Below are positions 1 through 8,140 of a DNA stretch of 14,746 nucleotides, one piece after another. The translations under genes and the position numbers were made by a program. A model generated the notes under the pieces. It saw only the letters and a program-made list of their open reading frames with translations, was not told the DNA's origin and made no database searches. Source of the stretch: Deltaproteobacteria bacterium (GTDB lineage: Bacteria; Desulfobacterota; Desulfobulbia; Desulfobulbales; Desulfobulbaceae); NCBI GenBank assembly GCA_013151365.1, contig JAADIK010000054.1, forward strand, positions 1 through 14,746. The letters are read 5' to 3'. The number at the start of each line of letters is the position of its first letter. The first letter of the stretch is position 1.

Positions 1-124
1 AGGCACGGTTTTCAGATTTTCTCTGCCCTTATAAAAACACCGAACAAAAGGAACCGATCACAGGGAGTGAAACTCTTCGCGATAGTCCCTCTATACTTAC
101 CATTCACCTTACAGGAGTCCCGAA

Positions 125-487
125 ATGGTCAAGAAAATCCCCGATCTACCCGACAATGTTATCGGCTTCACCGCCGAGGGAACGGTAACCGCGAACGACT
201 ACGAGTCCGTCATCATTCCAGCGCTGGAGGCGTTACTCTCCCGCCATGGCAAGGCCCGGTTCCTATATCACCTCGGCGAAGACTTCGCAGGATTCGAGCT
301 GGGCGCGATGTGGGATGATACGAAACTTGGCCTGAAGCACCTCGCGGACTGGGAGAGATTTGCGCTCGTCTCGGATGTTGAGTGGATCCGGGCGGCCGTC
401 AAGATCTTCGGATTCGCGATTCCTGGGCATGTTCGCGTGTTTCATAACCGCGAGCTGGCCGAGGCGACACGCTGGGTCACCGGGTAG
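125..487 (+). CDS. SpoIIAA-like (STAS/SEC14-fold) small protein
   Basis: A 120-residue soluble protein with no signal peptide or membrane segment. The pattern of an early acidic strand-helix, a central tryptophan (LADWERFALVSD), then EWIRAAVKIFGFAIPGHVRVF and a C-terminal helix ending in a Trp (ATRWV) is what I recognise from the SpoIIAA-like/STAS family (PF11964). Proteins of that family are about 115-125 residues, so this looks complete. Their biochemical role is mostly unknown; the fold is shared with anti-sigma factor antagonists and lipid-binding SEC14 domains. The start is well supported: AGGAG at 113-117 lies 7 bases before the ATG. It converges with the small gene on the opposite strand, so it is a separate transcript; the upstream neighbour is outside the window. 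The family call is fairly sure, the function is not known. Confidence 0.8.
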   Translation: MVKKIPDLPDNVIGFTAEGTVTANDYESVIIPALEALLSRHGKARFLYHLGEDFAGFELGAMWDDTKLGLKHLADWERFALVSDVEWIRAAVKIFGFAIPGHVRVFHNRELAEATRWVTG

Positions 488-580
488 TCTTTCCGCACCG
501 CACCGGGCGCCTGAAGGCGTAGAGGCCTTGGGCTGAGCCGCTCCCGAGGTTATCGCCCCTGGTGAAGGGTTACGGTCATT

Positions 581-907
581 TCACCATTCTACCGGGGCGT
601 AGAAAAAGACAAACCGGCCATCCTCTATATCAACCATGAGTTTCGCTCCATGGTTCAGGCCATAATTGATATAGCCCTCCTTTTCGCCGCCGGCCGAACA
701 CTCGGAAGTATGGGGCGGCGACTCGAAATCCCGGTCCCGGTCGTACCAGGACATCAGCATATATTCCTCGAACCGCTGTTCCGCCTCCTTCCTGGCCAGC
801 TCCACGGCCTGCTGATATCCCTTGACCCCGTTTTCAGGGTGAAGGCGGACAACTGCCACCGATGACAGGTCCGGGGGCTTTACCGGGCAGTTCTGGTTAT
901 TCGTCAT
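581..907 (-). CDS. AF1514-like small protein of unknown function
   Basis: A 108-residue soluble protein. The segment LMSWYDRDRDFESPPHTSEC followed by a glycine-containing INYGLNHGAKLMVDIEDGRFVFFY resembles the AF1514-type family (DUF5619 from memory), small proteins seen in Archaeoglobus and sulfate-reducing or syntrophic bacteria. The N-terminal half has an amphipathic helix (residues about 30-50) expected to precede the WYDR motif. One Cys (in TSEC) and the conserved-looking His are the only candidate functional residues. The start is supported by GAGGAA five bases upstream of the ATG. It lies 104 bases downstream of the yhaN-like stop on the same strand, so it could be the tail of that operon or have its own promoter (a weak candidate is at 953-979). 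No function can be assigned from sequence. Confidence 0.7.
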   Translation of the reverse strand: MTNNQNCPVKPPDLSSVAVVRLHPENGVKGYQQAVELARKEAEQRFEEYMLMSWYDRDRDFESPPHTSECSAGGEKEGYINYGLNHGAKLMVDIEDGRFVFFYAPVEW

Positions 908-952
908 TGGTCTTCCTCATGGTTCGGGAATCTGTTTGCCTGTTGGAGTATT

Positions 953-979
953 TTTATACCGGTTCACCCGGGACGACAA
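953..979 (-). promoter_or_regulatory. Weak promoter candidate for the AF1514-like gene
   Basis: On the minus strand a TTGTCG-like -35 (974-979) is followed after 15 bases by TATAAA (953-958), about 46 bases upstream of the start codon. The spacing is short, and the gene may instead be read through from the upstream nuclease operon. Confidence 0.3.
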
Positions 980-1011
980 CCTCTGGGGGACGCTCAGCCC
1001 GTACGAGAGCA

Positions 1012-4000
1012 TCACTGACGAAGTTCGTGAACATAGACCGGATCTCCTCCCGAGAGCTTGCGCGATTCTGCCACGACCTGCCCATGATGGGTAAAAAGGA
1101 TGACCTGGTTTCTCTGCGCCAGGCCGGCGAGAACCTTGAGAGTCGCCCGGGAACGGGCATCATCGAAATTGATCAGAATATCGTCGACGATAAACGGCAT
1201 CGGCTCGCTGTGCCGCAGCCTCGATTCCAGGGTGGCAAGCCGCAGGGCAAGATACAGCTGATCGCGGGTGCCGGAGCTCATTCCGGCCGCAGACACCCTG
1301 GTATCATCCGGCCGCAGGCCGACAAGAACCGGCTCTCCCTTGTCATCTATATCGGTCCGCAGACCGGCAAAAGAGCCAATGGTCAAGTCGGCGAAGTACC
1401 TGGAGGCGAGCCGCAGCACCGGGTCCTGATGTTCCTTGCGATACCTTTCAATCTCGTCTTTCAGCACCATGGCCGCCACCTTGATCAGGACATACTGATC
1501 AACAAGGCGCCGGATCCTGGCCGCGACCTGCTCCATCTTCTCGGCCGCCTCGGCCGCCCGGCCGCTGCCGTCCATAGACTGCAGTTCCCTGTTCTCTTCG
1601 CCAATGACCTTTGAAATATCCTTGATCCGGGGATACAGTTCTTCGTCGACCTGTCGTCGGAGAGACACTATCCGGCCCGGCAGTTCATCCACGGATACTG
1701 CTGCAGCCTGTTGTTTAATCTCCTCTATCGGCACCCCCTCCGCCACCTTTGCAAAGGTGGTTTCTGCCTCGGACACCTTCTCCTGCAGCCTTTGGTATTC
1801 AACAGACCTGCTGATTGCCCCGGCCAGATCCGTCTCCTTGTCACACCCGGCGGTCGCGAGCAGCTCCGCCATCTGCCCGTCCAGGCTTTGCCGGGTTTTC
1901 TCCGCCTCCTGTATCGCAAGGATCAGACCCTCTGCTTCCGCGTTATTTTCCTCCAGCAGCTTACTGTCCTGCCGGGCCCGGCCCAGCATGGTATGCAGCT
2001 GCAGGACCGCCTGATCCAGGGGCAGATTCCGCAGGTCCGGAGCCGCCTGTTCCAGCAGGGTCTGCACGTCGTTGCTGAATTTATCCACGTCCCGATCAAT
2101 GCCGGCGATGCGGCTTTGAAACTCCTTGGCCTTTTCAAGCTTGCTAAAGCAATTATCAATAATATCAAGAAGATCAAGTGCCTCGCCGGGCGATACCCGG
2201 TCCGCAAGGCCCAGGCCGGTCAGGGCCTTGTCCCAGCTTGCCTGCCACTCGTTCCAGGCTGCTGCCACGTCCGCCTGTTCTTTCCCGGCCCGGGCCAAGG
2301 CCTTCCGGAGCCGCGTCCGCCGGTCGTTCAGTTTCTCCAGCTCAGCCTTGTGCCGGGCGATATCCTCCAGCACCGATTCGGCAAAGACCAGGACCGGCGC
2401 CAGCTCCCGGCCGGGAAATTCCCCGCTTTCCCCCAGAGCCCGCAGCTCCTCTACCAGAGCCCGGCGATGTCGCTGCCGGGCCTTGTCCTTCTCCTGAGCC
2501 TCGCCTTCCTTGCCGGAGATCTCGGTCAGCCTGAACCGCAAGGTGTCAATTTCCGCCAGCCAGGCGAGCATTTCCTTGGGCGGGAGCGGCTTGATTTTGG
2601 TGGTTTTCCATTCGGCCTGCCAGGCGGCCGCGAGATTTTCTTCCCGGCCGGCCAGTTCCTGTTCCTGTTCGGCGAGCTCCTTGATTGTCTCTTCAAGGCC
2701 TTCGATCCTGGCCCGCAACGATGCCGCCCTGGCAACCAGCGCCGCCTCCCGCCTCAGCCGGTCGGCGAGATGGTCCGCCAGTTCGACATACCCCTCGTAG
2801 GCATCGTGGACGGCCCGGCCCGGCTCATATTCCGCTGCCTCTTCGGCGATATCCTCGCCGTCAAGCCACTGCCGGCGCAGGAGACGCCACCCCTCCTGGC
2901 GCTTCCGCCGGGACGCCGCCAGGTCCTGCTCGGTGGGAACCTCCCCGCCATAGGCCACTTCCCTGCTGTCAGCCCTGGCGGACTGTAGCTCTCCGGCAGC
3001 CTTTTTCAGATCCTTCCGGAGCTGCTTCCTGTCATTTTCAAGCTCACCATAGTCCGCCTCGAAACGCCGAACTGTCTCGACAGACGGCAGGGGCAACTCC
3101 AGCAACTGAGCCAGTTCTCCCGTCCACAGCCCTGACCGCTTAAGCGCTGCCCGGCAGGCCTTTTTTCCCCCATCAACCTGGCGGGCAAGCTCCTCAAGCT
3201 GGCCATCAAGATCACCCGCTCGCCGGGCCAGCTTCAAGGCCTTGGCCAGGCCGTCACTTTCCCGAACGGCCGACCGGCCGGCCAGGACCCCGGTAATTTC
3301 CTTGAGTTCCTTTGCCGCCTCGTCTTTCTGCTGCCGCGCCTGCGACGCCTGCTGCGTCAGGGCTTCATGCTGCGAACTCAGCTTCTGAATGGTTCTCTTC
3401 CGGACCAGCACCGGCCGCAAAGACTCGACATCCTCCAGGGTTAAATCAGCTCGTACATTCCGGATGAGGTCGCCGGCATCCTGGCGGTTACTGATCCGCA
3501 TGCCGTCCAGCCGACTCCGGTCTTTCCGGCCCTTGCGGTACTCGCCCAGCCGCTGATGCAGATCCTCGATAGCCTCCGCATGATCAAAAAGCGCCCGGTT
3601 AAAGGAAATGCCGTCCCGCCTGGCCCGCAGCCCCGCCAGGCGGACTCTGTCTTTCTCGAGCTGAAGATTGAGTTCCCGGATTTTCCGTTCCACCTTTCGC
3701 AGCTGTTCCGGGAACCCGGGCGGCAGCACCACCACCGCCCCGAAATCCCGCAGCTGCTTTTTCAGGTTCTCCAGCGCCGCCAGTTCCGGAATAGCCCGGT
3801 GCAGCCGCTCAAGCCGCTGCACCTCGGCGCTCTTCCGTTTACTCTCGTCCTCGAGTTCGGCCAGTTCGGCTTCGGCGTCCTTGAGGCGCTGATGATGCTC
3901 TTTCCAGGTAGCGGCGGAAAGGCTTGCCTCCTTGACAGTCTTTTTCAGCTTTTTATACTCGTTGACGGCCTGATTGATCCGCTGTTTGGAACCACGGCTC

Positions 4001-4521
4001 TTAAAGAGTTCATCAGCCTCGGCGTCAAGGGAATCCAGGATCCCGCGCAGAGAAGAGATACCTGCTCCTGCGGCAAACAGGGCCTGACCGACTTCGCCTT
4101 TCTGGGCCAGGATATCTTCGCCGCCCTTTACCAGGGTCTGGTGATCAATGCCGTAAAGCGATTCAAAGAGGGCCGGCTCAATACCATGCAGATAGGGAGA
4201 GAGGGCGCCGGGCTCCAGAGGATCGCCGTCCGGCCCCAGGAGGTCCGCCTTTCTTTTTTTACGGCGCTGAAAGGTGATCTCCCGGCCGTCCGCGGCCTGG
4301 AGGCAGCCACCGACCAGCAATTGATCATTGGCGTGCTGAAAATTGTCGGACGTCCGTTCGGGAAAACCATACAAGAGGGCCTTGAGCGCCCGGAGAGAAC
4401 TGCTTTTCCCGGCCTCGTTCGGGCCGTAAATGATATGGAGGCCCGGCTCTTCGGAGTCGAACTCGAGAGTCCGGTCGGTGAATGGCCCAAAGGCCTTGAG
4501 CTCAAGACGCTTGAGCCTCAT
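1012..4521 (-). CDS. yhaN: YhaN-like SbcC/Rad50-type AAA ATPase
   Basis: A 1169-residue SMC/Rad50-like ATPase, expected to pair with the adjacent YhaO/SbcD-like nuclease in DNA end processing or repair. The N-terminus MRLKRLELKAFGPF leads into a Walker A, GPNEAGKSS (about residues 33-41). Residues about 170-1010 are charged, heptad-like coiled coil with few breaks. The C-terminal lobe carries the ABC signature MSSGTRDQ (about 1081-1088), Walker B PFIVDD with the following D-loop (about 1109-1120) and an FTHH switch histidine (about 1143-1146), so all ATP-site elements are present. I see no CxxC zinc hook in the middle of the coiled coil, unlike Rad50/SbcC, which fits the YhaN branch. The start overlaps the yhaO stop by 4 bases (ATGA), with a GGAGGGGAGG ribosome site just before it, indicating translational coupling. 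Length and ends look intact. Confidence 0.9.
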   Translation of the reverse strand: MRLKRLELKAFGPFTDRTLEFDSEEPGLHIIYGPNEAGKSSSLRALKALLYGFPERTSDNFQHANDQLLVGGCLQAADGREITFQRRKKRKADLLGPDGDPLEPGALSPYLHGIEPALFESLYGIDHQTLVKGGEDILAQKGEVGQALFAAGAGISSLRGILDSLDAEADELFKSRGSKQRINQAVNEYKKLKKTVKEASLSAATWKEHHQRLKDAEAELAELEDESKRKSAEVQRLERLHRAIPELAALENLKKQLRDFGAVVVLPPGFPEQLRKVERKIRELNLQLEKDRVRLAGLRARRDGISFNRALFDHAEAIEDLHQRLGEYRKGRKDRSRLDGMRISNRQDAGDLIRNVRADLTLEDVESLRPVLVRKRTIQKLSSQHEALTQQASQARQQKDEAAKELKEITGVLAGRSAVRESDGLAKALKLARRAGDLDGQLEELARQVDGGKKACRAALKRSGLWTGELAQLLELPLPSVETVRRFEADYGELENDRKQLRKDLKKAAGELQSARADSREVAYGGEVPTEQDLAASRRKRQEGWRLLRRQWLDGEDIAEEAAEYEPGRAVHDAYEGYVELADHLADRLRREAALVARAASLRARIEGLEETIKELAEQEQELAGREENLAAAWQAEWKTTKIKPLPPKEMLAWLAEIDTLRFRLTEISGKEGEAQEKDKARQRHRRALVEELRALGESGEFPGRELAPVLVFAESVLEDIARHKAELEKLNDRRTRLRKALARAGKEQADVAAAWNEWQASWDKALTGLGLADRVSPGEALDLLDIIDNCFSKLEKAKEFQSRIAGIDRDVDKFSNDVQTLLEQAAPDLRNLPLDQAVLQLHTMLGRARQDSKLLEENNAEAEGLILAIQEAEKTRQSLDGQMAELLATAGCDKETDLAGAISRSVEYQRLQEKVSEAETTFAKVAEGVPIEEIKQQAAAVSVDELPGRIVSLRRQVDEELYPRIKDISKVIGEENRELQSMDGSGRAAEAAEKMEQVAARIRRLVDQYVLIKVAAMVLKDEIERYRKEHQDPVLRLASRYFADLTIGSFAGLRTDIDDKGEPVLVGLRPDDTRVSAAGMSSGTRDQLYLALRLATLESRLRHSEPMPFIVDDILINFDDARSRATLKVLAGLAQRNQVILFTHHGQVVAESRKLSGGDPVYVHELRQ

Positions 4522-5770
4522 GCCTCCCCTCCGTGCCGGATCAACCTGGCAATCAGGAATTCCTTGACCGCACCGCGCAGTTCAGCCAGTTGTTCGGGCC
4601 GACTCTCCAGCAGGGAGTCCGCGTCCAACAGCTCCGCCGGCAGTCTCGTTTTCAGATTGGCGAGATCCGGCAGCAGCCCGGCCAACGCGGCATCGCCGAA
4701 TTCCAGCCCCTCGACCACCTGCAGCAGGCCGGCAAGGGGCGTGTCTTCACCAACGATCTCTGCCAGACTGAGCTTGCGGCTGATATTGAATTTTACCTTC
4801 TCCAGCCAGACATCCCCCAGACCGGCGGCGATACCGCGAAACTCCTCAACCCATTGGGCGGCACGGGAATGCAGTTCAGCATGCAGGGGACAGCCCCCTT
4901 GCAGATGCAGCCGCAGGGCCAGGGTCCTCCCGTCTGCCGCAATTTGCTCTCTTTCCATGGCCGACCGGACTTGCCCATACACCGCCTCCCGGGTCTCGCA
5001 CTCTGCCAGATCCACCCGGCAGACGGCCCAGCGCAGCACATCAAGCTCCCGATGTTCGGCCGCCGTTATATGACCATCCTCGATTGCGACCAAGGTGGCT
5101 CCCTTGCCGCCGGTTTCGCGAATATGCCGGCCCTGGATATTGCCGGGGAAAACGATCAGGGGTTCGGCCGCTACGACTTCCCGCCGGTGGACATGCCCAA
5201 GCGCCCAGTAGTCATAGCCCTTGGCAAGAAGATCACGGTGCAGGGGGCGTAAGGTTCATGCCCCGGCCGGCCGGTGAGGGCGGTATGCAGAAGACCGATG
5301 TTGAAATAGTCGGGATCTTTGCGGGGATATTGCGCAACGAGGTTTTCGGTTACCGCCCGGCTTCGATAGCTTTGCCCGTGAATTGCAACGCCAAGATCGT
5401 CGATGAGGACTGTCTGCGGTTTCCGGGTGGAAAGAAGAGTCACATTGTCCGGCAGGGGCATGGTCTTGGTGATCCGGCTCGCCGCATCATGATTGCCGAG
5501 AATAATAAAGACCCTGATCCCGGCCCGGTCCAGCTTTCCCATCCGGTCGACGAAGAATAACCCGGTATTATAATCCTTCCAGTCTCCGTCATAGAGGTCA
5601 CCGGCAATAAGGACAAAGTCAACCTCCTCCTCAATGGCCAGCTCGATGAGATTGTCAAAGGCCCGTCTCGTCGCGCCGCGAATTTCATCAACCGGCGCAT
5701 CTTCATGGGCCTCAAGTCCTTTCAGAGGACTATCAAGATGAATATCGGCAGTGTGAATAAAACGAACCAT
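4518..5770 (-). pseudogene. yhaO: YhaO/SbcD-like metallophosphoesterase (DNA exonuclease), frameshifted
   Basis: Two consecutive minus-strand frames together make one calcineurin-like phosphoesterase of about 417 residues, the family's normal length. The first frame (5770 to 5171) has the metal-binding motifs HTADIH (D9, H11), AGDLYD (D58), LGNHD (N93, H94) and GLLH (H162), up to GHEPYAPCT. It then runs into nonsense and stops at 5171-5173. The second frame resumes at about 5237 with RDLLAKGYDYWALGHVHRRE, giving the last motif GHVH at 5187-5198, and continues to 4518. Joining them needs +1 (or +4) bases near 5235-5239, as if a base was lost from a C run. No ribosomal slippery heptamer is seen. 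GGAGG six bases before the ATG supports the start. The downstream ATPase overlaps the stop by 4 bases. The gene could be truly broken or the break a sequence error; an internal TTG at 5093 is not a convincing real start. Confidence 0.85.
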
Positions 5771-5835
5771 TAAGGGCCTCCAGCATCTCCACTTCGGTAA
5801 AATTCAGGGCGAAAATACCATTTCCGGATGGGCAT

Positions 5836-5871
5836 AAAAAAAACAGCCGGCAGCAATGCCGGCTGTTTTTT
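5836..5871 (-). terminator. Bidirectional intrinsic terminator downstream of the HU gene
   Basis: A perfect 11-base-pair stem (AACAGCCGGCA at 5842-5852, loop GCAA, complement at 5857-5867) is flanked by six A on the left and a T run on the right, so it can end transcripts from either strand. On the minus strand it lies about 150 bases past the HU stop and just before yhaO, insulating the nuclease operon. Confidence 0.9.
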
Positions 5872-5896
5872 ACCTGGACCCGTGACGGCTTGAGGT
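5872..5896 (+). repeat. Dispersed palindromic repeat, copy A
   Basis: This copy contains CCGTGACGGCTTGAGGT preceded by ACCTGGAC. It is an imperfect dyad centred on the G of CCGTGACGG, with outer arms ACCT and AGGT. Related copies are at 10801-10827 (same orientation) and 14204-14228 (inverted). The bases after it (GATACTCC) also resemble those after copy C (GACACTTC). It sits between the HU terminator and the yhaO start. Confidence 0.7.
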
Positions 5897-6018
5897 GATA
5901 CTCCATGCAATATGTGGAATTTATTATTGCTGAACAAACGCGTTTTCCGGTCTTCACCGCGCCGCCCTGCGGGGCGCCCGATAACGGATTCAGATTTTAT
6001 ATAAACTTGAGAGAAAGA

Positions 6019-6294
6019 TTATTTTTTTACAGCTTCGGCGAGCTTGCTGCCCGGTTTGAACTTTGCAACATTTTTTGCCGGGATTTTGATGATCTCACCG
6101 GTACGTGGATTTTTGGCCTTCCGTTTAGCGCGCTTGACGGATGAAAAAGTACCGAAACCGACAAGTGTAACCCTGTCCCCCTGGGCCAGAGCAGCGGTAA
6201 TCGACATCAGCATGCCGTTCAGCGCTTTTTCCGCAGCAGCTTTGCTGATGTCGGCCGCACCTGCCATCGATTCAACCAGTTCCTTCTTGTTCAT
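6019..6294 (-). CDS. hup: HU-family DNA-binding protein
   Basis: A 91-residue nucleoid protein of the HU/IHF family that binds and bends DNA as a dimer. It shows the HU hallmarks: an N-terminal helix pair beginning MNKKELVESMAGAADISKAAAEKAL, the turn VTLVGFGTFSS, the DNA-contacting arm RKAKNPRTGEIIKIPA with the intercalating NPxTG proline, and the C-terminal VAKFKPGSKLAEAV with a lysine tail. An upstream in-frame ATG at 6312 is possible, but the ATG at 6294 follows GGAGGAGA at good spacing and gives the standard length. It is monocistronic: its own promoter lies upstream and a strong terminator downstream. The generic symbol is given because HU cannot be told from a homodimeric IHF-like paralogue with certainty. 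Confidence 0.93.
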   Translation of the reverse strand: MNKKELVESMAGAADISKAAAEKALNGMLMSITAALAQGDRVTLVGFGTFSSVKRAKRKAKNPRTGEIIKIPAKNVAKFKPGSKLAEAVKK

Positions 6295-6386
6295 ACTTTC
6301 TCCTCCAGTCATCTTGATATTACCGTCACGGCTCCGAAAAAGCCGACAGGAGCGGAATCAACAACTCCCCATTTTCGCACTCTCGA

Positions 6387-6416
6387 ATGTTAATACGAAA
6401 AAAAATGCTTTGTCAA
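6387..6416 (-). promoter_or_regulatory. Promoter of the HU gene
   Basis: On the minus strand a perfect -35 TTGACA (6411-6416) is followed after 18 bases, largely a T tract, by TAACAT (6387-6392). The predicted transcript has a leader of about 85 bases containing a small CGGCT/AGCCG hairpin (6329-6345). Confidence 0.6.
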
Positions 6417-6610
6417 AGGAAAAAAAATCGTTCCCCGCCCAACTGAAGTTCCCCGAAAATCCATCATCCCGCCATGCGTAACAGGACTGTGACGAAGGAC
6501 CGAAACACCATCGACAGACCGCTCCAGACTCGCCGACACTCCCACCTTGCAACACCGCTTGCCTGCAACGGATTTGCGGGACAACGCTTTTTACAGGTGG
6601 AGAGAAACGG

Positions 6611-6639
6611 TTGACAGTCAATTTACTATTTTGTAATAA
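6611..6639 (+). promoter_or_regulatory. Upstream promoter candidate for the heptahaem cytochrome
   Basis: A perfect TTGACA (6611-6616) is followed after 17 bases by TAATAA (6634-6639), in an AT-rich patch that contrasts with its surroundings. It would give a leader of about 230 bases. Confidence 0.45.
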
Positions 6640-6688
6640 TTGTGCTGTTCAGCCGGACCTTGGGGTTATGGAGGACAACGGCAAAGAG

Positions 6689-6718
6689 TTGACAGCAGTT
6701 GAAATGACAACTTAAAAT
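6689..6718 (+). promoter_or_regulatory. Proximal promoter candidate for the heptahaem cytochrome
   Basis: A perfect TTGACA (6689-6694) is followed after 18 bases by TAAAAT (6713-6718, five of six matches). It lies 157 bases before the start codon. AGTTG at 6687-6691 and CAACT at 6708-6712 form an inverted pair inside the spacer that could be an operator. Confidence 0.5.
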
Positions 6719-6874
6719 TGTGATTCATACCCACCGAAATAATCACAGAAAAAGATACCGGGACTGAACTACGTGGTTGCACGGCCTTAGATTGTTTATT
6801 TTTTCCGCCCGGTCCGTTGCCCGCAAGGCAGTGACTTATCAACTTTTATCACCTGATCACCATAGGCGTTCCTT

Positions 6875-8140
6875 ATGATGACCCCCTCGGGGCGTACCAT
6901 ATTTATCCTGTTGTCATTACTTATCCTACCCTGCCCCGGCAGGGCTATAGCCGGCCCCTACCTGAACTCTGTTCACGGTAACAACACAATAGGGGTCAAC
7001 AGGTCCGCTATGGCCGCAGCAGGGTATGCAAGGGGCAACTGTGCCCACTGTCATGAACAACATGCCAGCGTTAACGGCTCGACACCGGCCGGCGGGCCCC
7101 ATCCCTTCAACCTGTTTGCCAATAATTTTTCCGGGAAGCAAACAGGACCGTACGTCCAAGCGGATGACTTTTGTTTCTACTGTCATATCTCTACAGGAGC
7201 GGTGCAGAGCGAGGGGGGGATTACCAACCGGCAGTACAGCAATACCTTCGGAGGTTATCCCACTGACAGCGCCACGGACATCATCGGGGCATTTAACCTG
7301 GGATCCGCCTCTTACGTTTTCGGATCAAATACTTTATACTCATCTTCCCATAATTTATATGATATCTGGAGGTTTGCCAAGACCAAGTTCCCCTTTTTCA
7401 AAGACTCATCCAACCCCTGTGCAGCATGTCACAATCCCCATCTTGTCAAGCAAAACAAGGCTCACCCTACCGATCCATCGTACGCCGCAATTGCCAGGCC
7501 GACTGACCATGGACACCTGTGGGGTGACGACGCCAACGAACGGATGAACAAATACAACACCTATCGCTCTCCTTTCTTTTACAATTCCACCAGCATGTAT
7601 GAACCAGGCGGCGTCTCCACCAGGGACGGGTCCGATACCCCTGACTATGTCACCTTTTGTCTCGACTGCCACCAGTACCAGGTGCCGACCACCCAGTCCG
7701 CATCCAAGAATCCCAACACACCGGCCGGCTATCTTACCGCCATAGACTGGGGCCCAGCAGGGGACATGCACGGCGAAAGGACCAGGAACTTCGGTATAAA
7801 CGGGGAGGGCTCCGAAAGCTACAAGTGCAGAGGTACGGTGATTTCTCCGTACAACACCACACCGGTAGCGTCAAACTACGTCCTGTCATGCCTGGACTGC
7901 CACGAGCCGCATGGCTCGGTCCTTGCCGGCAAGCCGTCAAGCTATTTATTGAGGAAGGAGATCAACAACAACGTAGTGACAGGGTGCGGCCCAGCTGGCG
8001 AACAGTCTTTTTGTAACAAGGACCTGTGTTATAGCTGCCACACCAATGACCATGCCGGCCCGAACGGGTGCCTCCTGTGTCACTACCATGGGGCCAGGAA
8101 CGAGGGTTGCGGCGGACCAAGACCTGGTCCTGACTTTTAA
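6875..8140 (+). CDS. Secreted heptahaem c-type cytochrome (doubled CXXCH type)
   Basis: A 421-residue exported multihaem cytochrome. The N-terminus has a signal peptide (FILLSLLILPCPGRAIAG, cleavage probably near residue 27), so it acts in the periplasm or at the cell surface. Seven CXXCH haem-attachment motifs are visible at about residues 56, 100, 182, 262, 339, 385 and 399. Several have the CHxxH form (CHEQH, CHNPH, CHEPH), typical of the doubled-CXXCH family (PF09699). Isolated histidines such as SVHG and SSSHN are likely sixth ligands. Extra cysteines near residues 318, 371 and 380 could form disulfides. No partner oxidoreductase, quinol oxidase or porin gene is adjacent, so the electron donor and acceptor are unknown. 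Two adjacent ATG codons (6875 and 6878) are possible starts and the ribosome site is weak. The seven-haem count is direct; the redox role is inferred from the family. Confidence 0.88.
   Translation: MMTPSGRTIFILLSLLILPCPGRAIAGPYLNSVHGNNTIGVNRSAMAAAGYARGNCAHCHEQHASVNGSTPAGGPHPFNLFANNFSGKQTGPYVQADDFCFYCHISTGAVQSEGGITNRQYSNTFGGYPTDSATDIIGAFNLGSASYVFGSNTLYSSSHNLYDIWRFAKTKFPFFKDSSNPCAACHNPHLVKQNKAHPTDPSYAAIARPTDHGHLWGDDANERMNKYNTYRSPFFYNSTSMYEPGGVSTRDGSDTPDYVTFCLDCHQYQVPTTQSASKNPNTPAGYLTAIDWGPAGDMHGERTRNFGINGEGSESYKCRGTVISPYNTTPVASNYVLSCLDCHEPHGSVLAGKPSSYLLRKEINNNVVTGCGPAGEQSFCNKDLCYSCHTNDHAGPNGCLLCHYHGARNEGCGGPRPGPDF

Larger units (their letters stand above)
6313..6874. other. Long divergent intergenic region
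   Basis: About 560 bases separate the HU gene from the cytochrome gene. It holds the HU promoter (6387-6416) and two cytochrome promoter candidates (6611-6639, 6689-6718). Part 6417-6600 has no recognisable gene or structured RNA. The predicted cytochrome leader, 6725-6874, has a small TGCC/GGCA hairpin near 6820-6835 but matches no riboswitch I can recognise. Confidence 0.5.

Noticed and set aside
508..519. CGCC-TGAA-GGCG hairpin after the SpoIIAA-like gene
   Set aside because: The stem is only four base pairs and has no T tail; it is too weak to call a terminator.
1711..2988. Long open frame (425 codons) on the plus strand opposite the yhaN gene
   Set aside because: It is antisense to a clearly conserved ATPase, has low-complexity Pro/Leu/Arg/Gly-rich composition and no domain; GC-rich coding DNA often leaves such shadow frames open.
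3556..5073. 505-codon plus-strand frame opposite the yhaN start and yhaO end
   Set aside because: It has no recognisable domain and biased composition, and it lies opposite conserved Walker A and phosphoesterase sequence.
5171..5239. Programmed ribosomal frameshift in yhaO
   Set aside because: No slippery heptamer or stimulatory structure is evident, and the family is not known to use frameshifting.
6725..6874. Cyclic-di-GMP or other riboswitch in the cytochrome leader
   Set aside because: I found no match to the conserved cores I know; only a weak TGCC/GGCA hairpin is present.
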